A stretch of 64,000 nt of DNA. It comes from CALBJU01 sp965247125. GTDB lineage: Bacteria > Bacteroidota > Rhodothermia > Rhodothermales > UBA10348. The translations under genes were made by a program, and so were the position numbers. The notes below the pieces were generated by a model that saw only the letters and a list, made by a program, of their open reading frames with translations, had not been told where the DNA came from and searched no databases. Shown piece by piece: positions 43,422 through 53,052 of this stretch. The stretch covers positions 1,178,001 to 1,242,000 of the forward strand of contig CBDFGO010000003.1 in assembly GCA_965247125.1 (NCBI GenBank), read 5' to 3'. Positions within the stretch are counted from its first letter, which is position 1. Each line of letters starts with the position of its first letter.

Positions 43422-44087
43422 ACTGGGATCGCTCGAAGTCTCGGGACTGCTCACGTCGGACGCTTCGGAGCTTTTTCCTGCGGCGGAGTCAGAATCACCA
43501 AGCCCCGACAGGCTGACTTTGTGAAAGTGTTTCTGGAAGACGATGATACCAATCACTCCGAGCACGATTGCCATGTCGGCAACATTCCATATGGGGAACA
43601 GGGCAAGGTAGCGGCCGCCAAAAATCGGTATTGAATCGGGTACGTAGCCGCGCCAGACGTTGATGTGAATAAAGTCGACTACTTTTCCAAGAAAATATGG
43701 ATCTCCGTACAAGAGCTTTCCATACAGCACGCGGTCGATAATATTACCAAGCGCACCTCCGAGAACCATGCATAGGCTGATGCGATAGGGCCTGTACACC
43801 CCTCCTACCTTATACAGATAAACCACTATTAGAAGGGTGGCAACCAGGCTGAAAATGGTTATCAACGCCGGGGGGCCAAACTCCAATCCAAACGCCATTC
43901 CTGGATTCTCAGTGAACGTAAATTTCAGCCAATCACCAAGCAGACTGACTGATTGACCCTTTGTCATCGTTTTCAAAACGATGATTTTCGTTACTTGATC
44001 GACAACAATTACGAGTCCAACGAACAGCAGGGAGCGAGATATCCAGCTTTTGGTTTCTTGCATGAAAAATGGGCGGTCCTTGCGCAC
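43377..44087 (-). CDS. lspA: Lipoprotein signal peptidase (signal peptidase II)
   Basis: Membrane aspartic protease that cuts prolipoprotein signal peptides. The 236-residue protein has four hydrophobic helices and the two catalytic Asp motifs: GGALGNIIDRVLYGK and PIWNVADMAIVLGV. TENPGMAFGLEFG is another family landmark. A polar, Ser/Glu/Pro-rich C-terminal tail of about 40 residues extends beyond the usual length and overlaps the receptor gene. GTG 44087 is the longest start; ATG 44063 is equally possible. Confidence 0.94.
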   Translation of the reverse strand: MRKDRPFFMQETKSWISRSLLFVGLVIVVDQVTKIIVLKTMTKGQSVSLLGDWLKFTFTENPGMAFGLEFGPPALITIFSLVATLLIVVYLYKVGGVYRPYRISLCMVLGGALGNIIDRVLYGKLLYGDPYFLGKVVDFIHINVWRGYVPDSIPIFGGRYLALFPIWNVADMAIVLGVIGIIVFQKHFHKVSLSGLGDSDSAAGKSSEASDVSSPETSSDPSLPGEPGSEGNDSRE

Positions 44088-44140
44088 ATCATTTTGGAGT
44101 GCTGGATCGCCCGTCTCACTACGTGATTCTATCTGATCGG

Positions 44141-44563
44141 TTACTTCGATTTCTGCTTCAATTTGGCCTCTATGGAGATTTCTGTATGTGGAACCGCCTC
44201 CAAACGCTCCTTGGAAATTGCGTTGCCGGTTACCTTACAGATTCCGTAGGTATTGTTCTCGATTCGCTCCAGAGCACGATCGAGATATCCAATATATTTT
44301 TGCTCACGCGCGACCATCAAAAAGAGTTTTTCGCGCTCCATTGCATCGGTGCCGGCATCCGCCATGTGATAACTGTAGGCCGTGTCATTCTCTGCCTGCT
44401 CACGGGCGTCCGCAAGTTGCGCACGCATCCGCTCTACATCGTCATGTGCAGAGTTACGCTTTTCCAGGACAAGGTCCTTGAAGTGCTTAAGCTGTTTAGA
44501 AGTAAATGGCGATTTGGCGACCTTCTTGGTCGTGTTATCGTCACCTGAAGCATCAATTGCCAT
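44141..44563 (-). CDS. DksA/TraR family protein lacking the zinc-finger cysteines
   Basis: A 140-residue coiled-coil protein related to the RNA-polymerase secondary-channel regulator DksA. The coiled coil spans about residues 25-100 with the tip DAGTDAMEREK. The C-terminal YGICKVTGNAISKERLEAVP aligns with the zinc finger, but only one of the four cysteines remains. Bacteroidota relatives show the same loss. Location between ileS and lspA is conserved in that group. Whether it still binds polymerase is unknown. Confidence 0.88.
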   Translation of the reverse strand: MAIDASGDDNTTKKVAKSPFTSKQLKHFKDLVLEKRNSAHDDVERMRAQLADAREQAENDTAYSYHMADAGTDAMEREKLFLMVAREQKYIGYLDRALERIENNTYGICKVTGNAISKERLEAVPHTEISIEAKLKQKSK

Positions 44564-44603
44564 AAAAAGAGCTCATTTATGGGCCCGGAAGGAGCCCGAA
44601 TAA

Positions 44604-47600
44604 CTATCCGTTCAGCTTGACTGCGAGTGTCACGTTTTCCGATCCAATATCGAATACAGTGACCAGATCTCCGTCAGGATTTTGGGCCTCTTGCAACTCC
44701 AGACACAGCGTCTCGTTCCGAATCCATTCCGCATGAATTCGTATCGACTCAATAAGTGAATTCGATGCCGCATACTGAATTTGGATTCGATCCGTGACTT
44801 CGTATCCGGCCTCCTTCCGCATATTCTGAATCCTGTTAACCACTTCTCTCGCGTGTCCTTCTGATAGAAGATCTTCAGATATTGAAGTATCGAGCGCCAC
44901 AGTAATGTACGCCTCCTGGCCAACTAGCCAGCCTTCAATACCCTCGCTCGTAATTTCGATGTCCTCGCCCGAGAAAGTCAGTGACTGCCCTTGAATTTCC
45001 AGGTCAATTCGACCGTTACTCAGGTAGACCTCAATTTCCTCACTGGAGAGATCACGTATTCTCCCACCGGCTGCTTTCATCAACTTGCCCAACCTGGCCC
45101 CCAATATCTTGAAATTGGGTCTTGCCTGACGCGAGACAACGCCGGACGAGCCATGAACGAACTCTATCGTTTTGACGTTGGTCTCATCCGTGATGATGGC
45201 TTCCACTTCCTCAATGAGAGCTTGCTTGACCCTTGGGCCCGTGACAACCAGTATTTTTGGAAGGGGCTGACGAACATTTATTGACGATGTATTTCTCAAA
45301 CCAAGCACGATGGAAGAAATCGTTCTCGCAAGATACATTCTTCCCTCCAGGGCTTCATCGAAGGATGATTTCAGCTCGTCAGCCGTGGGGAATCGGGTCA
45401 GATGTACCGACTCCTCGGAGAACAATTTCACGGAAGTGTTTATGTCCCGGAACAGTCGATCTGAGTAAAACGGTGCTATCGGAGCCATTAGTCTAGAAAC
45501 CGTCAAGAGACATTCGGCGACCGTCTGATAGGCAGCGGTCTTGCTGACTTCTGCCGTTCCGGATTGTTTTGCGCTCCAAAACCTCCGCCTGTTTCTTCGG
45601 ACGTACCAATTCGACAATTCATCGACGAATCTTTCGATGGCGCGAGCTGCCTTGGTGGGGTTGTACTCGTCGAGCGAATCGTGTACCGTGATGCTGGTTG
45701 AGTACAGTCGAGAGAGAATCCACCGATCCATTTCGGTTCGGTCTTCGAGAGGGATTGGAGATTCATAATCGAATCCATCGACATTCGCGTAGGTCGCGAA
45801 AAACGCGTACACGTTCTTGAGCGTTCCGAAAAACTTTCGCTTGGTCTCAATAATTCCGCGTTCCGAAAACTTCAGATTCTCCCACGGTGGAGTATTGCTC
45901 ATTAAGTACCATCTGATGGCGTCCACCCCATGAGTGTCAATGAGCGCGAAAGGGTCGGCGGCGTTCCCTTTCGTCTTGGACATTTTTTCTCCCTTCTCAT
46001 CCAGTACAAGGCCGTTTACCACTACGTTGCGGTATGCCACGTCGTCCATTACGAGAGCAGCGATCGCATGAAGCGTGTAAAACCAGCCTCGCGTTTGATC
46101 GACGCCCTCTGCTATAAAATCACCCGGGAAATTGCGTTCGAAAATCTCTTTGTTTTCGAATGGGTAGTGCCACTGTGCAAACGGCATGGCGCCAGAATCG
46201 AACCACACATCAATCAAATCTTCCACCCTGCGCATGGTGGATCCGTCCGGAGCCGTCCAGGTGAGTTGATCGACGAATGGACGATGCAAATCCACTTCTT
46301 CATCATTATCAGGTAGCTGATCGCCGCATTTTTCGCGAAGCTCAGCAATCGATCCGATAATCTCCATATAGTCCGAGTCTGGCGCATCGGATTTCCATAT
46401 CGGGAGAGGCGTTCCCCAGAATCGGCGACGACTGAGTGCCCAGTCGACGTTGTTCTTCAGCCAGTCCCCGAAACGACCAGTCCCGATGCCTTTTGGCTGC
46501 CAATTAATCTGATTGTTGAGCTCGATCAAGCGGTCTTTGATCTGGGTCGTGCGGATGAACCAACTGTCAACCGGATAGCTCATCAATGGAGTACCCTTTC
46601 TCCAGTCGTGAGGGTAATTGTGCAGGATGGTTTCGTGACGATACATGAGGCCTCGATCACGGAGATCGCGAGAAATCACTTTGTCAGCGTCCTTGAACCA
46701 GAGTCCTGCTACGAGGTCGATATCTGACTTGAAACGACCGTCGGGAAGAACGGCATTCAGGACGGGAAGGCCCATCTTTTTTCCCGTCTCGAAATCGTCC
46801 GCACCGAATGCTGGGGCGGTATGAACAATTCCAGTTCCGTCTTCGGTAGACACATAGTTTGCCGGGACCACAACCCACGCATTCTCGGCGCCATCGACGT
46901 CATTGAAATATGGAAACAGCGGTTCATATCTGCGTCCAAGAAGCTCAGAGCCCTTGAATTCCTGGACGATCTCATAATCCTCTTGAATTACAGAAAGTCG
47001 AGCTTTCGCGAGGATCAGGTCGTGCTCCCCGATGTCCGCAGTGCTCAGATGGATCTGGACGTATTCAATGTTCTCTCCAACGGCAAGGGCGGCGTTTGAG
47101 ATGGTAGTCCAGGGCGTTGTTGTCCACGCGAGATAGTAAATATTTGCATCCTCATCCGATCGAAACCGCGTGTAAATACTTGGGTCCTGGATTTCCTTGT
47201 AACCAAGGCTCACTTCATGAGATGAGAGAACGGTTCCAGAGCCTGGACTGTACCAAAGAATCTTGAATCCCTCGTAGAGAAAGCCCTTTCGGTAGATTTC
47301 ACTCAACAGCCACCAAACACTCTCGATATAGCTGGACTTGAATGTGATGTACGGATCGTCCAGGTCGACCCAGTACCCCATTCTCACAGTCAGTTCGTCC
47401 CATAATCCCTTGTACTGGAGGACGCTTGTTTTACAGGCCTCGTTATACTTCTCAATTCCGTACTCGACAACCTGTTGCCGGCCCTCAAGTCCGAGTTCCT
47501 TCTCGACTTCTATTTCTACGGGCAAACCGTGGGTATCCCAGCCGGCCTTGCGCTCGACCTGAAACCCTTGCATGGTCTTGAACCGGCAGAACGCATCCTT

Positions 47601-47792
47601 AATGGTTCTGGCCATGACATGGTGAATTCCTGGTTTTCCATTGGCAGTAGGTGGGCCCTCGAAGAAGGTAAACGACTCACCATCCCGACGCTGCTCAATG
47701 CTTTTTTCAAAAACACTGTGGTCATTCCAGAAGGAAAGAACATCTTTCTCCAACTCGTTGGCGATGAGTTCCTTGTATTCTTTGAATGCCAT
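44604..47792 (-). CDS. ileS: Isoleucyl-tRNA synthetase
   Basis: Class I synthetase charging tRNA-Ile. The 1062-residue protein has the HIGH-type motif in KPGIHHVMARTIKDAFC, the WSPGSGTVLSSHEV and CP1 editing regions, and KMSKS as GEKMSKTKGNAADPFAL. The anticodon-binding domain is at STSITVHDSLDEYNPTKAAR. I see no C-terminal CxxC zinc finger, which fits the eukaryotic-like IleS2 type. Members of that type are often naturally mupirocin-tolerant; this is family knowledge, not seen here. Confidence 0.96.
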   Translation of the reverse strand: MAFKEYKELIANELEKDVLSFWNDHSVFEKSIEQRRDGESFTFFEGPPTANGKPGIHHVMARTIKDAFCRFKTMQGFQVERKAGWDTHGLPVEIEVEKELGLEGRQQVVEYGIEKYNEACKTSVLQYKGLWDELTVRMGYWVDLDDPYITFKSSYIESVWWLLSEIYRKGFLYEGFKILWYSPGSGTVLSSHEVSLGYKEIQDPSIYTRFRSDEDANIYYLAWTTTPWTTISNAALAVGENIEYVQIHLSTADIGEHDLILAKARLSVIQEDYEIVQEFKGSELLGRRYEPLFPYFNDVDGAENAWVVVPANYVSTEDGTGIVHTAPAFGADDFETGKKMGLPVLNAVLPDGRFKSDIDLVAGLWFKDADKVISRDLRDRGLMYRHETILHNYPHDWRKGTPLMSYPVDSWFIRTTQIKDRLIELNNQINWQPKGIGTGRFGDWLKNNVDWALSRRRFWGTPLPIWKSDAPDSDYMEIIGSIAELREKCGDQLPDNDEEVDLHRPFVDQLTWTAPDGSTMRRVEDLIDVWFDSGAMPFAQWHYPFENKEIFERNFPGDFIAEGVDQTRGWFYTLHAIAALVMDDVAYRNVVVNGLVLDEKGEKMSKTKGNAADPFALIDTHGVDAIRWYLMSNTPPWENLKFSERGIIETKRKFFGTLKNVYAFFATYANVDGFDYESPIPLEDRTEMDRWILSRLYSTSITVHDSLDEYNPTKAARAIERFVDELSNWYVRRNRRRFWSAKQSGTAEVSKTAAYQTVAECLLTVSRLMAPIAPFYSDRLFRDINTSVKLFSEESVHLTRFPTADELKSSFDEALEGRMYLARTISSIVLGLRNTSSINVRQPLPKILVVTGPRVKQALIEEVEAIITDETNVKTIEFVHGSSGVVSRQARPNFKILGARLGKLMKAAGGRIRDLSSEEIEVYLSNGRIDLEIQGQSLTFSGEDIEITSEGIEGWLVGQEAYITVALDTSISEDLLSEGHAREVVNRIQNMRKEAGYEVTDRIQIQYAASNSLIESIRIHAEWIRNETLCLELQEAQNPDGDLVTVFDIGSENVTLAVKLNG

Positions 47793-47926
47793 GTCTTTAT
47801 GTGGTCAATAAGCGCCGAAAAACGAAGCCTCAAAGATAGATAATATCCGTCAGAGGTCGAGTCTCATCCAGACCAACGAGCTACCTAAAGAGTGGAATTA
47901 CTCTATTCCTCAAGAATGAGTCCAAC

Positions 47927-48754
47927 TCAGATACGGGGAATTAATTTTCTCAGCAACTCAATCAACGGCGGACTGGCCTTGGCGGCGGCCGCAAGGACAT
48001 CCTCGAGCGAGACTGGTTGCAGCACATCGGGAAAACACTCATCCGTGATCACGGAAAACGCGAGTACCTCCATATTCATGTGACTCGCCACCAGCACCTC
48101 CGGAACGGTACTCATACCCACAACATCGCCGCCCATGCGACGGAGCATTCTGTACTCCGCTCGAGTCTCGAGATTCGGTCCTACCACTGCCAGGTAGACG
48201 CCCTCATGAATCGAAACGCCCGATTCCGAGGCTACGAGGATGGCAAGCTCTCGGAGGGCCGTGGTGTATGGATCACTCATATCCGGAAAACGAGGCCCCC
48301 ACTCATCGTTATTAGGTCCCTCTAAAGGATTGTGACCCATAAGGTTGATGTGATCGGAAATTAACATGAGATCTCCTGCGCGGTAATCTGGATTCATGCC
48401 ACCACACGCGTTAGATACTATGAGCGTCCGTACACCGAGCTCTGAGAGGACGCGTATGGGAAAGGTCACCTCCCAAGCGCTGTATCCTTCATAGAGGTGC
48501 ATGCGACCCCTCATCGCTATTACCGGCCTCGACTCCACCGTTCCGAATACCAGCTCGCCAGCGTGAGAAGACACCGTTGACTGAGGAAAGTGCGGAATGC
48601 TCGCGTAGGGTATCGACTCGTCCACCTGAATAATATCCGCTAGCTTGTCCAGGCCCGTCCCGAGGATTATTGCAAGATCCGGCAAGGTATTAACCCGCTT
48701 TCGGATATCTTCAGCGGCCTCGCCAACATTAGAAATGTATTCTTGAAGCCTCAT
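47927..48754 (-). CDS. punA: Purine nucleoside phosphorylase (trimeric class)
   Basis: Splits purine nucleosides with phosphate to free base and ribose 1-phosphate. The 275-residue protein has AIILGTGLDKLADIIQ, the phosphate/His region VSSHAGELVFGTVESRPVIA followed by MRGRMHLYEGY, and VRTLIVSNACGGMNPDYRAG with the base-contacting residues further on (EHINL equivalent DHINLMGHNPLEGPN). It follows divIVA by 3 bases on the same strand. Confidence 0.95.
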   Translation of the reverse strand: MRLQEYISNVGEAAEDIRKRVNTLPDLAIILGTGLDKLADIIQVDESIPYASIPHFPQSTVSSHAGELVFGTVESRPVIAMRGRMHLYEGYSAWEVTFPIRVLSELGVRTLIVSNACGGMNPDYRAGDLMLISDHINLMGHNPLEGPNNDEWGPRFPDMSDPYTTALRELAILVASESGVSIHEGVYLAVVGPNLETRAEYRMLRRMGGDVVGMSTVPEVLVASHMNMEVLAFSVITDECFPDVLQPVSLEDVLAAAAKASPPLIELLRKLIPRI

Positions 48755-48757
48755 CGG

Positions 48758-49693
48758 TCAGCTTGTTTCGCTGTCCTTCTCATCGTCGAGGTCCTTCAGG
48801 ATTTCGTGGATTTTCTTGATCTCCTCATCCGCGGAATCTTCCGATTGTTGACCACCATCACCGGCATTCTCCATTGCGGCGACCGCAGCCTCTTCTACCG
48901 ATTCGAATACGGGTGTAACACGCCATGAAGGAGTATCTTCATCGGAGTCCGCTTCAGCATCCTGGTCGTCGCCCGTCGGTCCATCAACGTCGTTTGAGGC
49001 CTCTTGCTCAGCTCCCGGTTCGAAGTAGACCTCGTCTTCAGTTTCTGCATTGTCCCCCACTTCATCTTCTGTCTCCTGAACCTCAGGTGGAGACGCTGAC
49101 ATTTCATCAGATCCCATGCCCGGGGCACCTGGGCCGGATCCATTCTCACTCGATAAGTCGGTGCCGTCGTGGATTTCTTCTTCTTCTTCCAGAACCATTG
49201 CAATCTCTTTCGGCGATTCTGTCGTCAGGAGGGTCTGCTCGCCAGTTGTGGACTCAAAGTGCCGAAGAATTTCCATTTCGGAAACCAGAAAGGCCCTCAG
49301 TTTCGCAACGATTTCTTGCTGCCGGACTGCATATCGGGCTGTCTCCCTCTTTACATGAAGCCTGTTCAGATCCGAATCCTTCTGCATATCCACAATTCTG
49401 TTTTCCGCGTCCTCCAGAAGGGAACTAGCCTTATTTTCAGCGCTTTCTACAGTTTGTCTGGCACTTGTGCGTGCAGTCTGAAGGGCCTCTTCCAAAGCCT
49501 CCTCAACCTTCATGTAGTGCTGAAGCTTCAGCTGCTGCTCGTGCGTTTTTTCCTCGCTCCGACGGAGCTCGTCTACCATTTCCTGCCATCCGGTGGCCAC
49601 AACCTGAAGGAACGAATCCACCTCGTCTACATCGTATCCCCTGAAGGTGCGTGCGAACTCTTGTTTGCGAATATCCAGAGACGTGATTTTCAT
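48758..49693 (-). CDS. divIVA: DivIVA-domain protein
   Basis: Coiled-coil protein predicted to bind curved membrane or septal sites. The 311-residue product starts with the DivIVA signature (MKITSLDIRKQEFARTFRGY, then DVDEVDSFLQ) and continues into a coiled coil to about residue 150. It ends in a long, highly acidic, low-complexity tail (residues about 165-285). Neighbours yggS, ileS and lspA match the Gram-positive ylmE-...-divIVA-ileS-lspA order. Its role in a Gram-negative-type cell is unclear. Confidence 0.9.
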   Translation of the reverse strand: MKITSLDIRKQEFARTFRGYDVDEVDSFLQVVATGWQEMVDELRRSEEKTHEQQLKLQHYMKVEEALEEALQTARTSARQTVESAENKASSLLEDAENRIVDMQKDSDLNRLHVKRETARYAVRQQEIVAKLRAFLVSEMEILRHFESTTGEQTLLTTESPKEIAMVLEEEEEIHDGTDLSSENGSGPGAPGMGSDEMSASPPEVQETEDEVGDNAETEDEVYFEPGAEQEASNDVDGPTGDDQDAEADSDEDTPSWRVTPVFESVEEAAVAAMENAGDGGQQSEDSADEEIKKIHEILKDLDDEKDSETS

Positions 49694-49779
49694 TCGATAC
49701 TGATCTTTTTTAGGTCAATTGCTGGACGAAAGGCCGGCCCGGAGACACACACACTCAAGATACAGAATCCTTACCTCAT

Positions 49780-50487
49780 TCAGGTATTCTGAGAGTGACG
49801 AAGTCCGAAAAGAGCACTACCTATTCTGACGTGGGTCGCCCCTTCTTCTATGGCCACTTCAAAATCCGCACTCATTCCCATTGAGAGCACGATGGAGGCG
49901 GTCTGGAATCGATCTTTTACTCTTTCGGCCAAGCGTTTCATCTCTGCAAATTCAGCCCGAACATCCTCTGGATTGACAACAGGACTCGCGAGGGTCATCA
50001 GTCCAAGAATCTTGAGGTGACTGATGGCTGAGACTTGATCCATGAACGAATCAATGTCGCCCGGCTCCACACCGAACTTGGACCCCTCGCCCGATACGTT
50101 TACCTGGACGAGACAGTTGAGGGTGGAATCGCGTGTTTCAAGTCGAGATTGAAGTGCATTGGCCAGGCGGAGACTGTCCAGGCCGTGAAAAAGACTGGTG
50201 CGATTGACGAGGTCCTTAGCTTTGTTTCGCTGGAGGTGCCCTATGAAATGCCAGTCTATGGGATGAACTTCACTTCCATTGCCCAAATCGTCGGTTTTCT
50301 GGACCAGTTCCTGAATCTTATTCTCGCCAAATTGAACCTGTCCCAACGAAGCCATTTCTGAAACAGCAGCCGCCGGAAATGTTTTCGAAACAGCGATCAA
50401 CGTTATTTCATCGGGGTCTCTGCCTGACCGGATTGCGGCTTCACCAATCCGTTCCTTAATACCCGCGAGTCGATTCTTTCTGTCCAC
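49780..50487 (-). CDS. yggS: YggS family PLP homeostasis protein
   Basis: Alanine-racemase-fold protein that binds pyridoxal phosphate and balances B6 vitamers. The 235-residue protein has the PLP lysine in ITLIAVSKTFPAAAVSEM, QVQFGENKIQEL, DWHFIGHLQRNKAKDL, and the C-terminal LSMGMSADFEVAIEEGATHV followed by RIGSALFG. Length is normal. It is the first gene of the divIVA-punA-ileS-dksA-lspA run. Confidence 0.94.
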   Translation of the reverse strand: MDRKNRLAGIKERIGEAAIRSGRDPDEITLIAVSKTFPAAAVSEMASLGQVQFGENKIQELVQKTDDLGNGSEVHPIDWHFIGHLQRNKAKDLVNRTSLFHGLDSLRLANALQSRLETRDSTLNCLVQVNVSGEGSKFGVEPGDIDSFMDQVSAISHLKILGLMTLASPVVNPEDVRAEFAEMKRLAERVKDRFQTASIVLSMGMSADFEVAIEEGATHVRIGSALFGLRHSQNT

Positions 50488-50532
50488 TTCGGTTTGAGTT
50501 TAATAGAGGCTCTGGCGTTCGATCCCCCTATT

Positions 50533-53052
50533 CTACAACTCGTTACGAAGCACTTCAAGGGCCGATTTATCGTAGACACCGCGGGAATTGAGTCTTCCTA
50601 TCAATATCGTCAGCCCGACGACAGAAACCGCGACCAACGCAATGGGAATGGGCTCGATAACCAAACTTGCTTCGAAAACCCAGCGAGAAATACTCCACCC
50701 AGCACCTAACGCCAGGATCGTTCCTGTTATGGACCCGACAATTCCCAAGACAAGGTACTCTACGGACATGATGCGAAGAACTGTCTTCCGCGAGGCACCC
50801 AGGGTTTTCAACAGGACGCTCTCCTCAATTCGTTGAAATCGACTGATCAATACTGCGCCTGATAGGACTATCAATCCTGTCAGAACCGAAAAAAGAGCCA
50901 TAAACCTGGCAACAAACGCGACGCGAGAGAAGATGGCTTCAAAAACGCCCAGGACCACTGATATATCGAGCGATGAAATATTCGGGTGGGACTGAACAAT
51001 TGTAGATTGAATTCCAGCAGATTCCGCTTCTGTTTCGGTCCGGGTCATGACAACGTATGTCGCTGGGGCCGACTCCAGGGACTCCTCAGGAAATACGAAA
51101 TAGAAATTGGTTTGCATGCGTTGCCAATCCACCACCCTTACACTGGATATTTCAGTTGTCACGGGAATTCCCTGCACGTCGAAAATTATTTCATCGCCGA
51201 TGTCAACGCTCAGTCGGGCGGCAACATCGCTTTCAACGGATACCGGGATGGGTCCAGCGCCCGAATACAATCCCTCGAACGATCCGTCTACGAGTGTTTC
51301 CGTATCAATCAGTTCGCCGCGGAAAGTCGAACGATACTCTCGCCGGTGCGCCCAGGACAATGATGCCGCTGAATCGGCGCGCATCTCCTCTATCTTGACT
51401 CCCTTGACCGAGGAAACTCTCATGGAAATCATTGCAACGTTATCCAACACCGGAAGAGATGCAGTTTCGATCGCTGCTGTCACGTCGTTAACCTGAGCTG
51501 GCTGAACATCATAAAACACCAGATTGGGTCGATCGCCACCTGTAGCTAAATCTATCTGACCCAGCAGCGTCTGCTCACTCAACAACATCGTCGTCACCAG
51601 AAACGTCCCGAACCCAAGCGCGAGAACCATCATCAGGGTCTGATTGTGTGGTCGGTACAGATTTGCGACGCCCTGTCTCACGACATAGTCAACGCCGGAT
51701 GGCGGCTGACGAAGCAGTAGCCACATCATCAGTCTGGCCGTTCCTGCTAGAAGTAGGAATACAAACAGAATGGCTCCTGTGTATCCGAGCCCAAATTGGA
51801 GGGATGGCGCTTGTATGATCGCGAATACGCTCATTCCGACAACGACCAGGAATAGCGCAAACCACCACAACGGATCTCGTCTGATTTCACCTGACGCGTC
51901 GTACTCGGATCTGAGGGCGGAGAGCGGTGAAATTTTTCGGACCGATAGTAGGGGAAGAAGAGCAAATAAAAGGGTTACCCCCAGCCCAACACCCGATCCG
52001 AGGAGAACGGCTCCCCAGGATATCGAAAAGGATACGTCCACAGGTAAAAAGTCGGCAAGAACGAAAGGAATGAACGACTGGATGCCAATTCCAATCAGGC
52101 TGCCGAGGGCGGCACCGAACACGCCCATTCCCATCGCCTGAAGGAGGTAGACGCCGACAGTGGACCACGTGGACGCTCCGAAGCACCTTAGAACGGCGAC
52201 GGTTTGGATGCGTTGACGAACGTATACGCTCACGCTGCTGGCCACGCCGAGACTTCCAAGAAGGAGCGCCGTAAATCCGACGAGGCCAAGAAATCGGTAG
52301 AGATTCGTCAGGGCCCTACTCCATCCCCCCTGCTCCTCTGAGACGGTGTCTGTGGTCACACCCTGCTCCCTGAGACTCGAACCGATCTGTTCAACGATGG
52401 CGTCGGCATCACTTCCATCTTCAAACTTGAAGTACACCTCGTAGGTCGCCCGACTTCCCTGAGATAGCAGCGTCGTATCGACGTGAGCGAGAGGAATGTA
52501 CACGCGCGGGCTAAAAAGCATGATTGCAGCAGATTCCCTTGGGGTCTGTACGAGACGGCCCTCGATGCGATAGGCGTTCAGTCCGATACGCAGTGAGTCC
52601 CCTACCCGGATATCAAATTGCTGCATGAGGGTACCATCGACCAGGGCGCCGCGTCCTTGCAGGTAAGATTCGGTAGCCTCTGGCGGATCGGATTCAATGG
52701 AGCCGTAGTAAGGATATCCGTCCTCGTGGCCACGAACAGTAACCAGTCTGGCTGTGTTGGTCCGAGGGAAATAGGCCATGGACGAAAATGAAGTCCGTCG
52801 GCTCTGCAGGCCTCCCAGGGAGTCGATGACGACCTCAATGGAATCGCTGAACGGACGATGACTCTCGAAACTCAAATCGGCACCCAGCAGGGTCCGTGCT
52901 TCGGCATCTATGGCCTCACGCAAATTATCACCGAAGGAATTAATGGATACCAGCGCGGCAACACCCAGAACCATCGATGAGATGAAAAGCGCCATTCTGC
53001 CGACACTTCCTCGCGCATCTCTTCTGGCGAACTGGAATACCCACCTATTCAT
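50533..53052 (-). CDS. FtsX-like ABC transporter permease (YbbP type)
   Basis: Large inner-membrane permease, 839 residues from ATG 53052. It has an N-terminal helix (ALFISSMVLGVAALVSINSF), a MacB-like periplasmic domain, and two FtsX modules with helices around residues 250-390 and 700-800. Together with the ATPase encoded just upstream and the divergent tesA gene this matches E. coli ybbP-ybbA/tesA. The ATG overlaps the end of the reconstructed ATPase gene by 8 bases. Substrate unknown, perhaps lipophilic. Confidence 0.88.
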   Translation of the reverse strand: MNRWVFQFARRDARGSVGRMALFISSMVLGVAALVSINSFGDNLREAIDAEARTLLGADLSFESHRPFSDSIEVVIDSLGGLQSRRTSFSSMAYFPRTNTARLVTVRGHEDGYPYYGSIESDPPEATESYLQGRGALVDGTLMQQFDIRVGDSLRIGLNAYRIEGRLVQTPRESAAIMLFSPRVYIPLAHVDTTLLSQGSRATYEVYFKFEDGSDADAIVEQIGSSLREQGVTTDTVSEEQGGWSRALTNLYRFLGLVGFTALLLGSLGVASSVSVYVRQRIQTVAVLRCFGASTWSTVGVYLLQAMGMGVFGAALGSLIGIGIQSFIPFVLADFLPVDVSFSISWGAVLLGSGVGLGVTLLFALLPLLSVRKISPLSALRSEYDASGEIRRDPLWWFALFLVVVGMSVFAIIQAPSLQFGLGYTGAILFVFLLLAGTARLMMWLLLRQPPSGVDYVVRQGVANLYRPHNQTLMMVLALGFGTFLVTTMLLSEQTLLGQIDLATGGDRPNLVFYDVQPAQVNDVTAAIETASLPVLDNVAMISMRVSSVKGVKIEEMRADSAASLSWAHRREYRSTFRGELIDTETLVDGSFEGLYSGAGPIPVSVESDVAARLSVDIGDEIIFDVQGIPVTTEISSVRVVDWQRMQTNFYFVFPEESLESAPATYVVMTRTETEAESAGIQSTIVQSHPNISSLDISVVLGVFEAIFSRVAFVARFMALFSVLTGLIVLSGAVLISRFQRIEESVLLKTLGASRKTVLRIMSVEYLVLGIVGSITGTILALGAGWSISRWVFEASLVIEPIPIALVAVSVVGLTILIGRLNSRGVYDKSALEVLRNEL

